63,972 nt of DNA, from assembly GCF_001571325.1 (NCBI RefSeq), contig NZ_BCTO01000037.1:1-63972 (forward strand). Direction: 5' to 3'. The translations under genes and the position numbers were made by a program. Origin of the DNA: Delftia tsuruhatensis NBRC 16741 (GTDB lineage: Bacteria > Pseudomonadota > Gammaproteobacteria > Burkholderiales > Burkholderiaceae_C). Shown here one piece after another: positions 35,590 through 45,233 of this stretch (the first letter of the stretch is position 1; each line of letters starts with the position of its first letter). The notes under the pieces are model-generated. The model ran no database searches and had not been told where the DNA came from. It saw only the letters and a program-made list of their open reading frames with translations.

Positions 35590-38500
35590 ATGTTCAAGAC
35601 CGTACTCATTGCCAACCGTGGAGAAGTCGCGGTACGCATCGCCCGCACCCTCAAGAAGATGGGCGTGCGCTCGGTGGCCATCTATTCGGACGCCGACCGC
35701 GACAGCCTGCACGTGGCAGCGGCCGACGTGGCCGTGCCCTTGAACAGCGATGGCGGCAGCAGCCCGGCGGAAACCTACCTGCGCGGCGACCGCATCCTGG
35801 AGATCGCCAGAGAAACGAGGGCCGAGGCGGTGATCCCCGGCTATGGCTTCCTGTCCGAGAACACCGAGTTCGCCGAGCAGTGTGCGGCAGCGGGCATCGT
35901 CTTCGTTGGCCCGACACCGGACCAGGTGCGGCGCTTCGGCCTGAAGCACACCTCGCGCGAGATCGCCGAGGCGGCGGGCGTGCCGCTCACACCAGGCACC
36001 GGCCTGCTGCAAAGTCTGGAGGACGCCAAGTCAGCTGCACAGCACATCGGCTATCCGGTGATGCTCAAGAGCACGGCGGGCGGCGGCGGCATCGGCCTCT
36101 CGCGCTGCGACAACGAGGCCGAGCTGATCGCGGCCTACGATTCGGTGCAACGCCTCGGCCAGAACTTCTTCAAGGACAGCGGTGTGTTCATCGAGCGCTT
36201 CATCGCCGATGCGCGCCATGTCGAAGTACAGATTTTCGGCAACGGCCAAGGCCGCGTCGTGGCGTTGGGAGAGCGCGATTGCTCGCTGCAGCGGCGCAAC
36301 CAGAAGGTGGTCGAGGAAACCCCGGCACCGCACCTGCCGCCAGCCACGCGCAAGGCGCTGCTGGCCGCTGCCGTGAAGCTGGGCGAGGCCGTGTGCTACG
36401 TCTCGGCCGGCACGGTGGAATTCATCTACGACGGCGCGCGCGATGCCTTCTACTTCCTGGAGGTGAACACCCGGCTGCAGGTCGAGCATCCGATCACCGA
36501 GGAGGTGACGGGGCTGGACCTGGTGGAGTGGATGGTTCGCATCGCCGCTGGTGAGCCTCCATCCTTCGACGACCTGCCTGAACCCAAGGGTGCCGCCATG
36601 GAAGTGCGCGTCTATGCCGAGAATCCCGTGCGTGGCTTTCAGCCCGCGCCCGGTGTGCTGACCGACGTGCAGTTTCCCGAAGGCGTGCGTGTGGACACCT
36701 GGGTGCAGACCGGCACCGAGGTGTCGGCGAACTACGACCCGATGATCGCCAAGGTCATCGCCTACGGCGCTGACCGAGAGGAAGCGCGCCACAAGCTGCT
36801 GATGGCCCTTGAGTTGACGCGCCTGCACGGCAGCGCCACCAACCTGGACTACCTGCGCAGCATTTTGCAGAGCCAGGAGTTCGTCACCGGCACTGTGTCC
36901 ACGCGATTGCTGGACCGCTACGAATACGTCTCGCCCGTGGTCGAGGTGCTGGAATCTGGCACCTACACCACGGTCCAGGACTACCCGGGACGCACCGGCT
37001 ACTGGGACATCGGCGTGCCGCCGTCCGGGCCGATGGACGACTATGCCTTCCGCCTGGCCAACCGCATCGTCGGCAACCACGAAAGCGCGGCCGGACTGGA
37101 ATGCACGCTCCAGGGTCCGACGCTCAAGTTCCACGGCAACGCGGTGATTGCACTCACCGGTGCGCCAGCCCTCGCGACGCTCGACAACGGCGACCCGCTG
37201 CCCTGGTGGAAGCCCATCGCCGTCCGCGCAAACCAAGTGCTTCGCATCGGCAAGGCCACCAGCGGGTGCCGCAGCTACGTGGCCATCCGGCGCGGCATCG
37301 ACGTGCCCGACTACCTGGGCAGCAAATCCACCTTCGTGCTCGGCCAGTTCGGCGGCCACGCAGGACGAACGCTGCGCGTGGGCGACGTGCTGCCCGTCAG
37401 CCGGCCCGACCTGGCCGCCTGCAGCACGCCAGCCCCCGCCTATGTGCCGGCGACGCCTCCCCATGAACTGGTGCCAGCCTATGGCAAGCACTGGGACATC
37501 GCTGTGCTCTACGGCCCGCATGGCGCGCCGGACTTCTTCACAGAAGACAGCATGGCGGCCTTCTTCGCCACCGACTATCAGGTTCACTACAACTCCAACC
37601 GGCTGGGTGTGCGCCTGATCGGGCCGAAACCTGAATGGACACGCAGCGACGGCGGTGAGGCGGGACTGCACCCGTCGAACGTGCATGACTGCGTGTACGC
37701 CATCGGCAGCATCAACTTCACGGGCGACACGCCGGTGATCCTGACCTGCGACGGTCCGAGCCTGGGTGGCTTCGTCTGCGCAGCGACCATCGTCAAAGCG
37801 GAACTGTGGAAAGTGGGACAGGTGAAGCCGGGCGACACGATTCGCTTCCGGCGCATAGGCTTCGAGGAGGCACTGGCGCTGGAGAAGGCGCAGGACGAGG
37901 CCATTCGCCTGCTGCGCCCGCAGACCGAGCGACCCGCTCAGAGCCTGTCCACTGCACTGGCCACGGCTTCGCAATGCGTCTTGGCCGAATTGCCCGCCGA
38001 GGGCAGCCGCCCCGCCGTGGCCTATCGCCAGGCTGGCGACAAGTACATCCTGTTGGAATACGGCCCGAACGTGCTGGACTTGCGTCTGCGGCTGCGTATC
38101 CACCTGTTGATGGAGGCGCTCAAGGCCGCCAGGGTCGACGGCGTGCAGGAACTCTCGCCGGGCGTGCGTTCGGTGCAGATCCACTACGACAGCCGGGTGA
38201 TCGCGCAGTCCGAACTGATCGGCAAGCTGATCGCGCTGGAAAAACAGCTTCCAGACGTGGAAGGCATCAAGGTGCCCAGCCGCATCGTGCACCTGCCCAT
38301 GGCCTTCGAGGACTCGGCCACCCTGGGCGCAGTGCAACGCTATCGTGAAACGGTGAAATCCGAAGCACCCTGGCTGCCCAACAACGTGGACTTCATTCAA
38401 CGCATCAACGGACTTGGCAGTCGCGAAGATGTGCGCAAGACGGTGTTCGACGCCAGCTACATGGTCATGGGACTGGGGGATGTGTACCTGGGCGCCCCCT

Positions 38501-39225
38501 GCGCGGTGCCACTGGACCCGCGTCACCGGCTGCTGACCTCCAAGTACAACCCCGCGCGCACCTACACGGCCGAGGGCACGGTGGGCATCGGTGGCGTGTA
38601 CATGTGCATCTACGGCATGGACTCGCCCGGCGGCTACCAGCTCGTCGGCCGGACCGTGCCGATCTGGAACAGATTTCTCAGCAATGGCCAGTTCGGCGCT
38701 GACCCCTGGCTTCTGCGCTTCTTCGACCGGGTGCGCTTCTACCCGGTCAGCGAGGCTGAGCTGGACAAGTTCCGTGTGGACTTCCGCGCGGGGCGGGCAC
38801 AGACACGCGTAGAAGATGCAGTGTTTGACCTGGCTGAGTACGAAAGACAACTTGCGCAGAACGCGCAGGAGATCAACACCTTCAGGGAGAAACAGCACAA
38901 GGCCTACGCGAACGAGGTGGCACTCTGGGAAAGCGACGTAAAAGCCGATGCGAGCGAAAGCGCGGCTGAATCTGCCGCAGGCCCTTTGGATGCCAACACA
39001 GTCACTGCCGACATATCCGGCAATGTTTGGAAGTTTCTCGTCGAAGTAGGCCAAGAGGTCGAAGCCGGGCAACCACTTTTGGTGTTGGAAGCGATGAAGA
39101 TGGAGTTCCAGGTGGTAGCCAGTCAGGCAGGCAGGATTGCTGCCGTGCATTGCCAAGCTGGAAAGGCTGTGGCTGCGGGAGATGCGTTGATGGTGCTCGA
39201 AGCGTTACAACCGGCCGGCTCCTGA
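35590..39225 (+). CDS. uca: Urea carboxylase (biotin-dependent)
   Basis: Carboxylates urea to allophanate with ATP and bicarbonate. The 1211-residue product has the full family layout: biotin carboxylase N-terminal part (MFKTVLIANRGEVAVRIART), ATP-grasp core with RHVEVQIFGNGQGRVVALGE, carboxylase C-terminal part, a KipA-like region (TTVQDYPGRTGYWDIGVPPS), a KipI-like region (YILLEYGPNVLDLRLRLRIH onwards) and a biotinyl domain with the biotin-accepting Lys1170 in VLEAMKMEFQV. The ATG at 35590 begins exactly at the conserved N terminus, whereas the frame upstream is not protein-like. With AtzF it forms urea amidolyase. No urea transporter or urea-carboxylase-associated genes are adjacent. Confidence 0.94.
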   Translation: MFKTVLIANRGEVAVRIARTLKKMGVRSVAIYSDADRDSLHVAAADVAVPLNSDGGSSPAETYLRGDRILEIARETRAEAVIPGYGFLSENTEFAEQCAAAGIVFVGPTPDQVRRFGLKHTSREIAEAAGVPLTPGTGLLQSLEDAKSAAQHIGYPVMLKSTAGGGGIGLSRCDNEAELIAAYDSVQRLGQNFFKDSGVFIERFIADARHVEVQIFGNGQGRVVALGERDCSLQRRNQKVVEETPAPHLPPATRKALLAAAVKLGEAVCYVSAGTVEFIYDGARDAFYFLEVNTRLQVEHPITEEVTGLDLVEWMVRIAAGEPPSFDDLPEPKGAAMEVRVYAENPVRGFQPAPGVLTDVQFPEGVRVDTWVQTGTEVSANYDPMIAKVIAYGADREEARHKLLMALELTRLHGSATNLDYLRSILQSQEFVTGTVSTRLLDRYEYVSPVVEVLESGTYTTVQDYPGRTGYWDIGVPPSGPMDDYAFRLANRIVGNHESAAGLECTLQGPTLKFHGNAVIALTGAPALATLDNGDPLPWWKPIAVRANQVLRIGKATSGCRSYVAIRRGIDVPDYLGSKSTFVLGQFGGHAGRTLRVGDVLPVSRPDLAACSTPAPAYVPATPPHELVPAYGKHWDIAVLYGPHGAPDFFTEDSMAAFFATDYQVHYNSNRLGVRLIGPKPEWTRSDGGEAGLHPSNVHDCVYAIGSINFTGDTPVILTCDGPSLGGFVCAATIVKAELWKVGQVKPGDTIRFRRIGFEEALALEKAQDEAIRLLRPQTERPAQSLSTALATASQCVLAELPAEGSRPAVAYRQAGDKYILLEYGPNVLDLRLRLRIHLLMEALKAARVDGVQELSPGVRSVQIHYDSRVIAQSELIGKLIALEKQLPDVEGIKVPSRIVHLPMAFEDSATLGAVQRYRETVKSEAPWLPNNVDFIQRINGLGSREDVRKTVFDASYMVMGLGDVYLGAPCAVPLDPRHRLLTSKYNPARTYTAEGTVGIGGVYMCIYGMDSPGGYQLVGRTVPIWNRFLSNGQFGADPWLLRFFDRVRFYPVSEAELDKFRVDFRAGRAQTRVEDAVFDLAEYERQLAQNAQEINTFREKQHKAYANEVALWESDVKADASESAAESAAGPLDANTVTADISGNVWKFLVEVGQEVEAGQPLLVLEAMKMEFQVVASQAGRIAAVHCQAGKAVAAGDALMVLEALQPAGS

Positions 39226-39328
39226 AGTCCTGTGCGGCATTCAAGGAGACCGACCTTTTTCAGCTCAGCGCGGTGTGCTGGCTGGGCGATGGGGAGTATC
39301 AGGTGGGTTCGCGTCGCCAGCTACGCCT

Positions 39329-41503
39329 TCAGAAGCGGTGATGCAACGTGATCTCCGCACGCCGCCCCTCGCCCACCAGCCACTGCGTCGTGGTGTAGTA
39401 GGCCGTGGAGAAATAGTGCTTGTCCAGAACGTTGAACCCGCGCAGCGTCAGCGTGGTATCTGCAGTGGCCTTCCATTGCAGTGCCATATCGAAGGTGGTG
39501 TACGCCCCCAGCTTCAAGGTATTGGCGTTGTCGGCATAGCGTTTGCCGACATGGCGCAGCCCTCCTGACAGTGTCCAGTTCGAAGCGAGGTTCCAGCCCA
39601 CCCAGACATTGGCGACACGTTCAGGCACGTCGGTGGGCACGCTGCCATTGCGGGACACGGTGACGCCGCCAACCGACTCGCTGAAGTCGTCGTACCGCGC
39701 CTTGAGCAAGGCCACGTTGGCATCCAGCCGGACCGTCTTGGCGACCTGCATCGACAGGGTGCTCTCCATGCCTTTGGATGACCTCTGCCCCACCTGGATG
39801 CGCAGCGCGGGGTTGGCAGGGTCACGCGTGAGCAGATTGTTCTTGGTGATGGAGTACATGGCCAGCGTCCAGTCGCCCTTGCCTTCCCAGAACGATTGCT
39901 TGAGGCCGATTTCGAACTGCCGCCCTGTGGACACGTCGAAAGCGGCGTTGGCGGCAGACAGCATCAGCAGGCCGCTCACCGGATCCGCCGCCTTGGATGC
40001 CTGGGCATACAGTGACAGGCCGGGGTGGAGTTGGTAGACCGTTCCCAAGCGCCACCCCGCATTGGAGTAGCTGCGCTTGAAGGCCTGCGTACCAGCCACC
40101 AGGTCCTGGCGCGAGAGATTTGTATGGTCAAACCGCGCACCTGCCACCAATGACCAGCGGTCCGTCATCTCCAGGCGGTCCTCAGCGAACAGCGCATATT
40201 GCTCGGCCTTGTTGCGATAGCGGGGAATGAAGGGAATGGAGCTGGTGTATTGACCGGGATCGGGGTTGTAGGGGTCCACCGAACCGGAGCTGCCCGCATA
40301 GGTGTTGTTGGAATGCCGGAATGCCGCGTGGTTGACATCGAAGCCCAGGGACACCTGGTTCTTGCGGCCGAAGAGACTGCCGCTGAAGGTCGCATCCGTG
40401 GTGTTGCCGGTCTGCGTCTGGTCATGGGCGATCTCGGTGTTTCCGGATCGGTCGATCAGGCCGGTGGAGGCGTTGTACAGGTAGGACTCGGCGTTGCGCC
40501 AGTAGCGGTCGCTGGCTATGTGATAGAGCTTGCTGCGCACGATCACGTTGCTGGAGGGCGTCCATTGCGCCGCCAGTTCGGTCCAGCGGTCCTTGTACTG
40601 GATGCGGCTGTCGGCCACGTTGTAGTTGCGTTCGCGCACCGCCGGATCCTGAACTCCATTGATCAACGGCGTGCCGAAGTAGCGCATGGGCTTTTGCCTG
40701 CCCAGCGCGTGGGACAGTTGCACGCTGAAGTCCTGCACCGGATCCCATCGCAAGGCTGCGGAGAGGGTGCGGCTGCTGGAATCACCCCGGTCAACCCATC
40801 CGTCGGAGCGGTCGCCACTGGCATCCAGACGGTAGGACCAGTGCTCATTGATTGCGCCGCCGCTGCCAAAGGCCAGGCCGCGTTTTCCGTCGGTGCCCAC
40901 CGTGGCCTGGACCTCGTTGCGTATCGGACTGCGCGTGGGCTTCTTGGGAATCACATTGATGACCCCGCCAATGGCGCCATCGCCATAGATCACGGAAGCC
41001 GGTCCACGCAGCACTTCGATGCGGTCTACGGACCAGGTGTCGAAGGGAAAACTCACGCCCACACCGCCATATTGGCGAGTGCCGTCATACAAGCGCATGA
41101 CCGATGTGGTGTCGGTGAAGCCCCGTGCCGACAGCGAACTGCCGCTGTTGCCCGGATGCCCCAGGCTGGTGATACCCGTGGAGCGGGTGATTGCATCGAC
41201 CAGCGAAGTGTCGCCCCTGGCCTGCAGTTGCTCGCGCGTGATCACTTCGACACTGGCGGGCGTATCGCGTGCGCTGAGATCCAGTCGGCTGCCGGTGGCC
41301 AGCGGGCGCTCCAGGGCGCTGTCGCCGGATGAGCGCACGGTAATGGTGTCCAGGGTTGTGGAGGCCTGTCCCCAGCTTGCCGAGCAAGCGAACGCCATGG
41401 GGAGCAACACCACGGCCCGGGTCTGGCGAGAACGTTGCAAAAAGGTGGACGAAGAAGTGTGAACGATGCCTTCGGGCATCGCGGGGCCAATGGAACGGGT
41501 CAT
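39329..41503 (-). CDS. TonB-dependent receptor, siderophore-receptor-like
   Basis: A 724-residue outer-membrane active transporter. From the ATG at 41503 a signal peptide ends near SASWGQAS, followed by a TonB box-like TLDTITVRS, a plug domain (TPASVEVITREQLQARGDTS, then VDRIEVLRGPASVIYGDGA) and a 22-strand-type barrel ending in Phe (EITLHHRF). The plug is of the ferric-siderophore receptor kind. A DUF2946-type gene precedes it by 88 bases on the same strand, so the two probably share a promoter. The neighbouring copper genes hint at metal uptake, but the ligand of this receptor may be an iron or copper chelate. Confidence 0.9.
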   Translation of the reverse strand: MTRSIGPAMPEGIVHTSSSTFLQRSRQTRAVVLLPMAFACSASWGQASTTLDTITVRSSGDSALERPLATGSRLDLSARDTPASVEVITREQLQARGDTSLVDAITRSTGITSLGHPGNSGSSLSARGFTDTTSVMRLYDGTRQYGGVGVSFPFDTWSVDRIEVLRGPASVIYGDGAIGGVINVIPKKPTRSPIRNEVQATVGTDGKRGLAFGSGGAINEHWSYRLDASGDRSDGWVDRGDSSSRTLSAALRWDPVQDFSVQLSHALGRQKPMRYFGTPLINGVQDPAVRERNYNVADSRIQYKDRWTELAAQWTPSSNVIVRSKLYHIASDRYWRNAESYLYNASTGLIDRSGNTEIAHDQTQTGNTTDATFSGSLFGRKNQVSLGFDVNHAAFRHSNNTYAGSSGSVDPYNPDPGQYTSSIPFIPRYRNKAEQYALFAEDRLEMTDRWSLVAGARFDHTNLSRQDLVAGTQAFKRSYSNAGWRLGTVYQLHPGLSLYAQASKAADPVSGLLMLSAANAAFDVSTGRQFEIGLKQSFWEGKGDWTLAMYSITKNNLLTRDPANPALRIQVGQRSSKGMESTLSMQVAKTVRLDANVALLKARYDDFSESVGGVTVSRNGSVPTDVPERVANVWVGWNLASNWTLSGGLRHVGKRYADNANTLKLGAYTTFDMALQWKATADTTLTLRGFNVLDKHYFSTAYYTTTQWLVGEGRRAEITLHHRF

Positions 41504-41591
41504 GAGCGATTTGCGTGCAAGTGAGACCTGCCGTGCCCCACAAGGCCCGGCGGCGAAGGTGAGGCAGGCATCGGGGCCCGCCGCACAAGGC

Positions 41592-41951
41592 TTACACGCG
41601 CGCCGGCGGACCTCTGGGCGGAAGCGGTGCCCCCACCAGCGCGGCAATGCGCGCCGACTCCACGGGCTGCACCGCCAATCCCAACGGCTGCGGCTGTTCA
41701 AACTCCGGCGAAGGGTGAAACAAGGGAGGCGTGACCACCAGGCACAAAGGACAGTCGAGCGAGTGGTGCGTGCCGGCACTCGCCTGTCCTTCGTCATCCA
41801 GAACGACCACCTGCATGCTGCCATTGCCCGTGCAAACCAATTCCAGGGAGCGCGGGTGCACGATGGGCGACGCCACGGCCATCGCCAATGCCAGCATGAA
41901 CCACGCCAAAGCAAGGCGGGGCAGCATCAGGCAATTGCGCAAGGTTTGCAT
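41592..41951 (-). CDS. DUF2946-type small protein
   Basis: A 119-residue exported protein. The N terminus has a hydrophobic signal (LALAWFMLALAMAVASP). A Cys-x-x-Cys pair occurs in SLDCPLCLVV and the protein ends in the conserved PPRGPP motif (ALVGAPLPPRGPPARV). DUF2946 proteins often lie beside copper-related and TonB receptor genes; their activity is unknown. It is divergent from a close paralogue at 42155, and each of the two precedes a TonB receptor gene. Confidence 0.8.
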   Translation of the reverse strand: MQTLRNCLMLPRLALAWFMLALAMAVASPIVHPRSLELVCTGNGSMQVVVLDDEGQASAGTHHSLDCPLCLVVTPPLFHPSPEFEQPQPLGLAVQPVESARIAALVGAPLPPRGPPARV

Positions 41952-42154
41952 GGGTGCGCATTATGGGGGGCCATCGCCCGTTGAGCGAGGCAACTGCCTG
42001 GCAAGCTGTTGTGAGTTCCCTGCAAAACTGCCTTGCCATCCGCCGCCTTCAAGCGGCGGCAGCGCCTTGACCAAGATCAACCGGGCCGGATCTGCATCCG
42101 CCATTGCGCAAGAAGGTTGCTGTCGGTCCGATATCGCCGCCATAATCGCGGGCT
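41952..42154. promoter_or_regulatory. Divergent promoter region between the two DUF2946 genes
   Basis: A 203-base gap between divergent starts. It contains a small inverted repeat, CCGCCGC-N6-GCGGCGG (42040-42059). A weak rightward promoter could be TTGCTG (42117-42122) and CATAAT (42141-42146), spacer 18, which would put the transcript start almost at the ATG at 42155. These are weak matches, and the shared control of both directions is inferred from symmetry. Confidence 0.35.
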
Positions 42155-42514
42155 ATGCACACCCTTCGCACATCGTCATTCTGGAAGCGCCTCGCCCTGG
42201 CGTGGTTCCTGCTGACGCTGGGTGTTGCGGGCGCTTCGCCCTTCGTGAACCCCAAGACCATGGAGTTCATCTGCTCCAGCGGCGGAGCCATCACCATGGT
42301 GGTTCTTGACGACGAGGGCCAGGCCCAGGCGCCAGGTCAGCACACGCTCGATTGCTCGATGTGCCTGGCCCCTGCATTGCCTCTGCCTCCCGTCAGCCTG
42401 GCGGTGGCACAACCCCATCCTCTGGCGGCAGCCCTGCATCCGTTTGCAGCGGCCCATATCGCAGCCCTGGTCGGCGCGCCGCTTCCGCCCCGCGGGCCTC
42501 CCGCACAGGCCTGA
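42155..42514 (+). CDS. DUF2946-type small protein, paralogue
   Basis: A 119-residue paralogue of the gene at 41592, of the same length, with a hydrophobic signal (LALAWFLLTLGVAGASP), a Cys-x-x-Cys pair (TLDCSMCLAPA) and the same C-terminal motif (ALVGAPLPPRGPPAQA). The shared first block KTMEFICSSGGAITMVVLDD parallels RSLELVCTGNGSMQVVVLDD in the other copy, so the pair arose by duplication. It is followed after 207 bases by a TonB receptor gene. Its cysteines could bind a metal; this is inference. Confidence 0.8.
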   Translation: MHTLRTSSFWKRLALAWFLLTLGVAGASPFVNPKTMEFICSSGGAITMVVLDDEGQAQAPGQHTLDCSMCLAPALPLPPVSLAVAQPHPLAAALHPFAAAHIAALVGAPLPPRGPPAQA

Positions 42515-42721
42515 TTCCCTCGCATCGATAGCGCGGCTGCCTTGGCCGCGACACCATGGCAAGGCCTTGCGCCACGCCGGTTGCGAGGTCATTTCCTGGC
42601 CTGCCCCAAGCCCCCAATGCGCCCGCCTGTGACCAGGCCGGCGGTGCGGCGCACGGGCAACGGCCTGCCCTGGATCGTCCAACAATGATTTGCGCAGTTC
42701 AGACGGACTGCGTGCACACCC

Positions 42722-44665
42722 ATGCTTGCCCAACGCTTCACCTGCATTCCAGCCGTTTTCCACAGGTCCTCCATCGCCTCGGCCCTTCTCACACTGGCTG
42801 CCGGCGCGCATGCCCAGGAGCCTCAGATGGCCCCCGTCACCGTCAATGCCCGCCCCGTGGTGGAAGAGATGGAGCTGGATGCGTTTTCCTCCAACTCGGC
42901 CGTGATCACCCAGGAACAATTGCGCGACCAGAACGCGGTGGACCTGGCCTCGGCCCTGCGCCGCACGCCCGGTGTCCAGATCTCGCGCTACAACCCCGTG
43001 GGTGCCTTTGGCGGCGATCAGGGCGGCGCCGTCTATATCCGCGGCATGGGCGTGAGCCGGCCCGGCAGCGAGATCAAGACCTATGTGGACGGCGTGCCGT
43101 TCTACATGGGACTGTGGAGCCATCCCCTGCTGGACCTGCTGCCCGTCAACGGCATGCAGTCCATCACGGTCTACAAGAGCCCGCAGCCCCAGGTCAATGG
43201 CAACAACTTCGCCTCCATCGACTTGCTCACGCGCCGCGCCACCGAGGACGGCGTGCACGGGGATGCCAGGATCTCGGCGGGCTCCTACGGCACCCTCACC
43301 GAACAGGCCAGTCTGCTGGGCAGAAGCGGCAACCTGGATTGGAGCCTGGCCCAGGGCTTTGCGCGCTCGGACGGCCACCGCGCCAATGCGGATGGCCGTC
43401 TCAGCAACCTCATGGGGCGCATTGGCTACAGGCTGGATGCGAACTGGTCGGTGGCGGCCAGCTTCCTGCAGGTGGACAACAAGGCCAGGGACCCTGGCGA
43501 CGCACGGCTTGCCGCTGCGGCGCTGCCCCCCCAGTACAACACCAAGGCCAGCATGTTCAGCAGCTCCGTATCCCACGTGCATGGTGACTGGCGGGGCGAG
43601 CTCAAGCTGTACAGCAACCATGGCCGGGGCGACTGGCTGGACCAGCCCGCGCCGGACGGCGACAGCATCAACAAGTTCCGCATGAGCGGCCTGCGCTGGA
43701 AGGAACAGTTCTCGCCCTGGAAGGGGGCCACCGTCACTGCCGGCCTGGACCATGACCGCATTTCGGGCGATGCCTCTTTCAACCGCGTCGCGCCAGCGCC
43801 CCAGGGATTTTTCCAGGCGCCCACCTTCAGGATCACCTCTCCCTATGCGGGACTCAGCCAGGAGATCCCGCTGTCGGCGACATGGAGCCTGGTGCCCTCC
43901 GCAGGCCTGCGCATGTACGACCACAGCCAGTTCAGCTCCAAGGCGGCCCCCCATGCGGGCCTGTCGCTGGCCTCGGAGCAGTTCACCGTCTACGCCAACC
44001 TGTCGCGCGGCATCAACTACCCCGGGCTGGAGACACCGCTGCTGGCATCGCTGATTCCGGCCCTGGGCTCCACGTGGCAGCAGTTGTCCGCCGAGGAGAT
44101 GGACCACGCCGAACTGGGCTTCAAGTGGACGCTGTCGCAGGCCACGCAGCTTGACGCCAGCATCTTCCACGACAAGGTCAAGAACCGCTATGTCTTCGGC
44201 TTTCCGCCCAATGTCCCGCCCCCGCCGCAGTTCATCAACCTGGGCGGCTACACCATGCGCGGCATGGAGCTGTCGCTGCGCCAGGCGCTGGGCGGCGGCT
44301 GGTCGGGCTTTGCCGGCCTGACGCTGCTGGACCCCAGCATGGACAACCTGCCCTACAGCCCGCGCCGCGCGCTGACGCTGGGCGTCAATGGCAAGGCCGG
44401 CCCGGTGCGGGTCGCCTTCGATGCGCAGTACCAGTCGGCAGTCTGGGCGCTGAGCCGCGCGCGGGGCGCCGATGCCGCCAACACCGAGCGCGTGGCCGGC
44501 TTTGCCGTGGCCAACCTGCGAGTGGCCTATCCGGTGCCTGCCCTGGGCAGCAAGGGAGAGGTTTTCCTGGCCGTGGAGAACCTGTTCGACCGCAACTACG
44601 CCTATCGCCCCGGCTACCCCATGCCCGGCCGCTCGGCACAGATCGGCGTGGCGGCCAGCTTCTGA
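42722..44665 (+). CDS. TonB-dependent receptor of the metal-uptake cluster
   Basis: A 647-residue outer-membrane transporter. It has a signal peptide ending near AAGAHAQ, a TonB box-like MAPVTVNARP, a plug domain with ITQEQLRDQNAVDLASALRR and the conserved MQSITVYKSPQP segment, and a barrel ending in Phe (IGVAASF). It is small for the family. The gene directly downstream (34 bases) encodes a copper-uptake-associated protein and a second receptor follows, so copper or a copper chelate is the likeliest cargo. This cargo assignment is inferred from context. Confidence 0.9.
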   Translation: MLAQRFTCIPAVFHRSSIASALLTLAAGAHAQEPQMAPVTVNARPVVEEMELDAFSSNSAVITQEQLRDQNAVDLASALRRTPGVQISRYNPVGAFGGDQGGAVYIRGMGVSRPGSEIKTYVDGVPFYMGLWSHPLLDLLPVNGMQSITVYKSPQPQVNGNNFASIDLLTRRATEDGVHGDARISAGSYGTLTEQASLLGRSGNLDWSLAQGFARSDGHRANADGRLSNLMGRIGYRLDANWSVAASFLQVDNKARDPGDARLAAAALPPQYNTKASMFSSSVSHVHGDWRGELKLYSNHGRGDWLDQPAPDGDSINKFRMSGLRWKEQFSPWKGATVTAGLDHDRISGDASFNRVAPAPQGFFQAPTFRITSPYAGLSQEIPLSATWSLVPSAGLRMYDHSQFSSKAAPHAGLSLASEQFTVYANLSRGINYPGLETPLLASLIPALGSTWQQLSAEEMDHAELGFKWTLSQATQLDASIFHDKVKNRYVFGFPPNVPPPPQFINLGGYTMRGMELSLRQALGGGWSGFAGLTLLDPSMDNLPYSPRRALTLGVNGKAGPVRVAFDAQYQSAVWALSRARGADAANTERVAGFAVANLRVAYPVPALGSKGEVFLAVENLFDRNYAYRPGYPMPGRSAQIGVAASF

Positions 44666-44699
44666 TCCCCCGCCCGCACAGCCCGCACAAGGAGCACGC

Positions 44700-45191
44700 A
44701 TGAGACATCTTTCTTTGAGCAGCATCGCCCTGTCGATGGCCCTGGTCCTGGGCCTGCCCGCCATGGCGGCGGCCTCGGGCGCGACGCCCCCCGCCACGGC
44801 CGGGTCGGCTGATGCGGCGGCCATCCGCAGCGTCATGATGGCCACCTGGGACAAGCCCGAGGCCAGGCTGGAGGTAGCGCCCATCTCCATCGAAGGCGGC
44901 CATGCGGTCGCCGGATGGATACAAGGCGATCGCGGTGGCCGGGCCCTGCTGCGGCGCGACGCGCAGGGCCAATGGCTGGTGGCCGCCTGTGGCGGCGATG
45001 GACTCAAGGACCCCAAGATGCTGGCAATGGCTGGCCTGTCTGCATCGGCCGCGCGCAGTCTGGCCAGCAAGGTCGTGCAGGCCGAGTCCGCCATGCCCGC
45101 CCCGCGCCGCGCCCTGCTGTCCCTGTTCGACGGCATGGTCCATATGGACGCGCAGGGCCAGCATCCCCCATCCGCACATCCGGCCCATTGA
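44700..45191 (+). CDS. Copper uptake system-associated protein
   Basis: A 163-residue exported protein with a signal peptide ending near GLPAMAAASG. The body has the form IRSVMMATWDKPEARLEVAP, then EGGHAVAGWIQGDRGGRALL and QGQWLVAACGGDGLKDPKML, which I recognise as the family annotated as copper uptake system-associated protein. It has a single Cys (VAACGGDG) and a His-containing tail (SAHPAH). It sits between two TonB receptor genes, 34 bases after the first and 42 before the second, in one rightward unit. Its molecular role is not established. Confidence 0.75.
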   Translation: MRHLSLSSIALSMALVLGLPAMAAASGATPPATAGSADAAAIRSVMMATWDKPEARLEVAPISIEGGHAVAGWIQGDRGGRALLRRDAQGQWLVAACGGDGLKDPKMLAMAGLSASAARSLASKVVQAESAMPAPRRALLSLFDGMVHMDAQGQHPPSAHPAH

Positions 45192-45233
45192 GCCGATCGC
45201 CTCCTCCACACCATCCACCGTCTGCCTCACGTG

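Noticed and set aside
36031..39156. A 1041-codon minus-strand open frame opposite urea carboxylase
   Set aside because: The plus-strand frame carries the complete carboxylase and biotinyl motifs. The antisense frame is a codon-bias artefact.
42176..45214. A 1012-codon minus-strand open frame across the DUF2946 and TonB receptor genes
   Set aside because: It is a GC-driven shadow. The plus strand has recognisable proteins with signal peptides and terminal Phe, whereas the antisense product has no family features.
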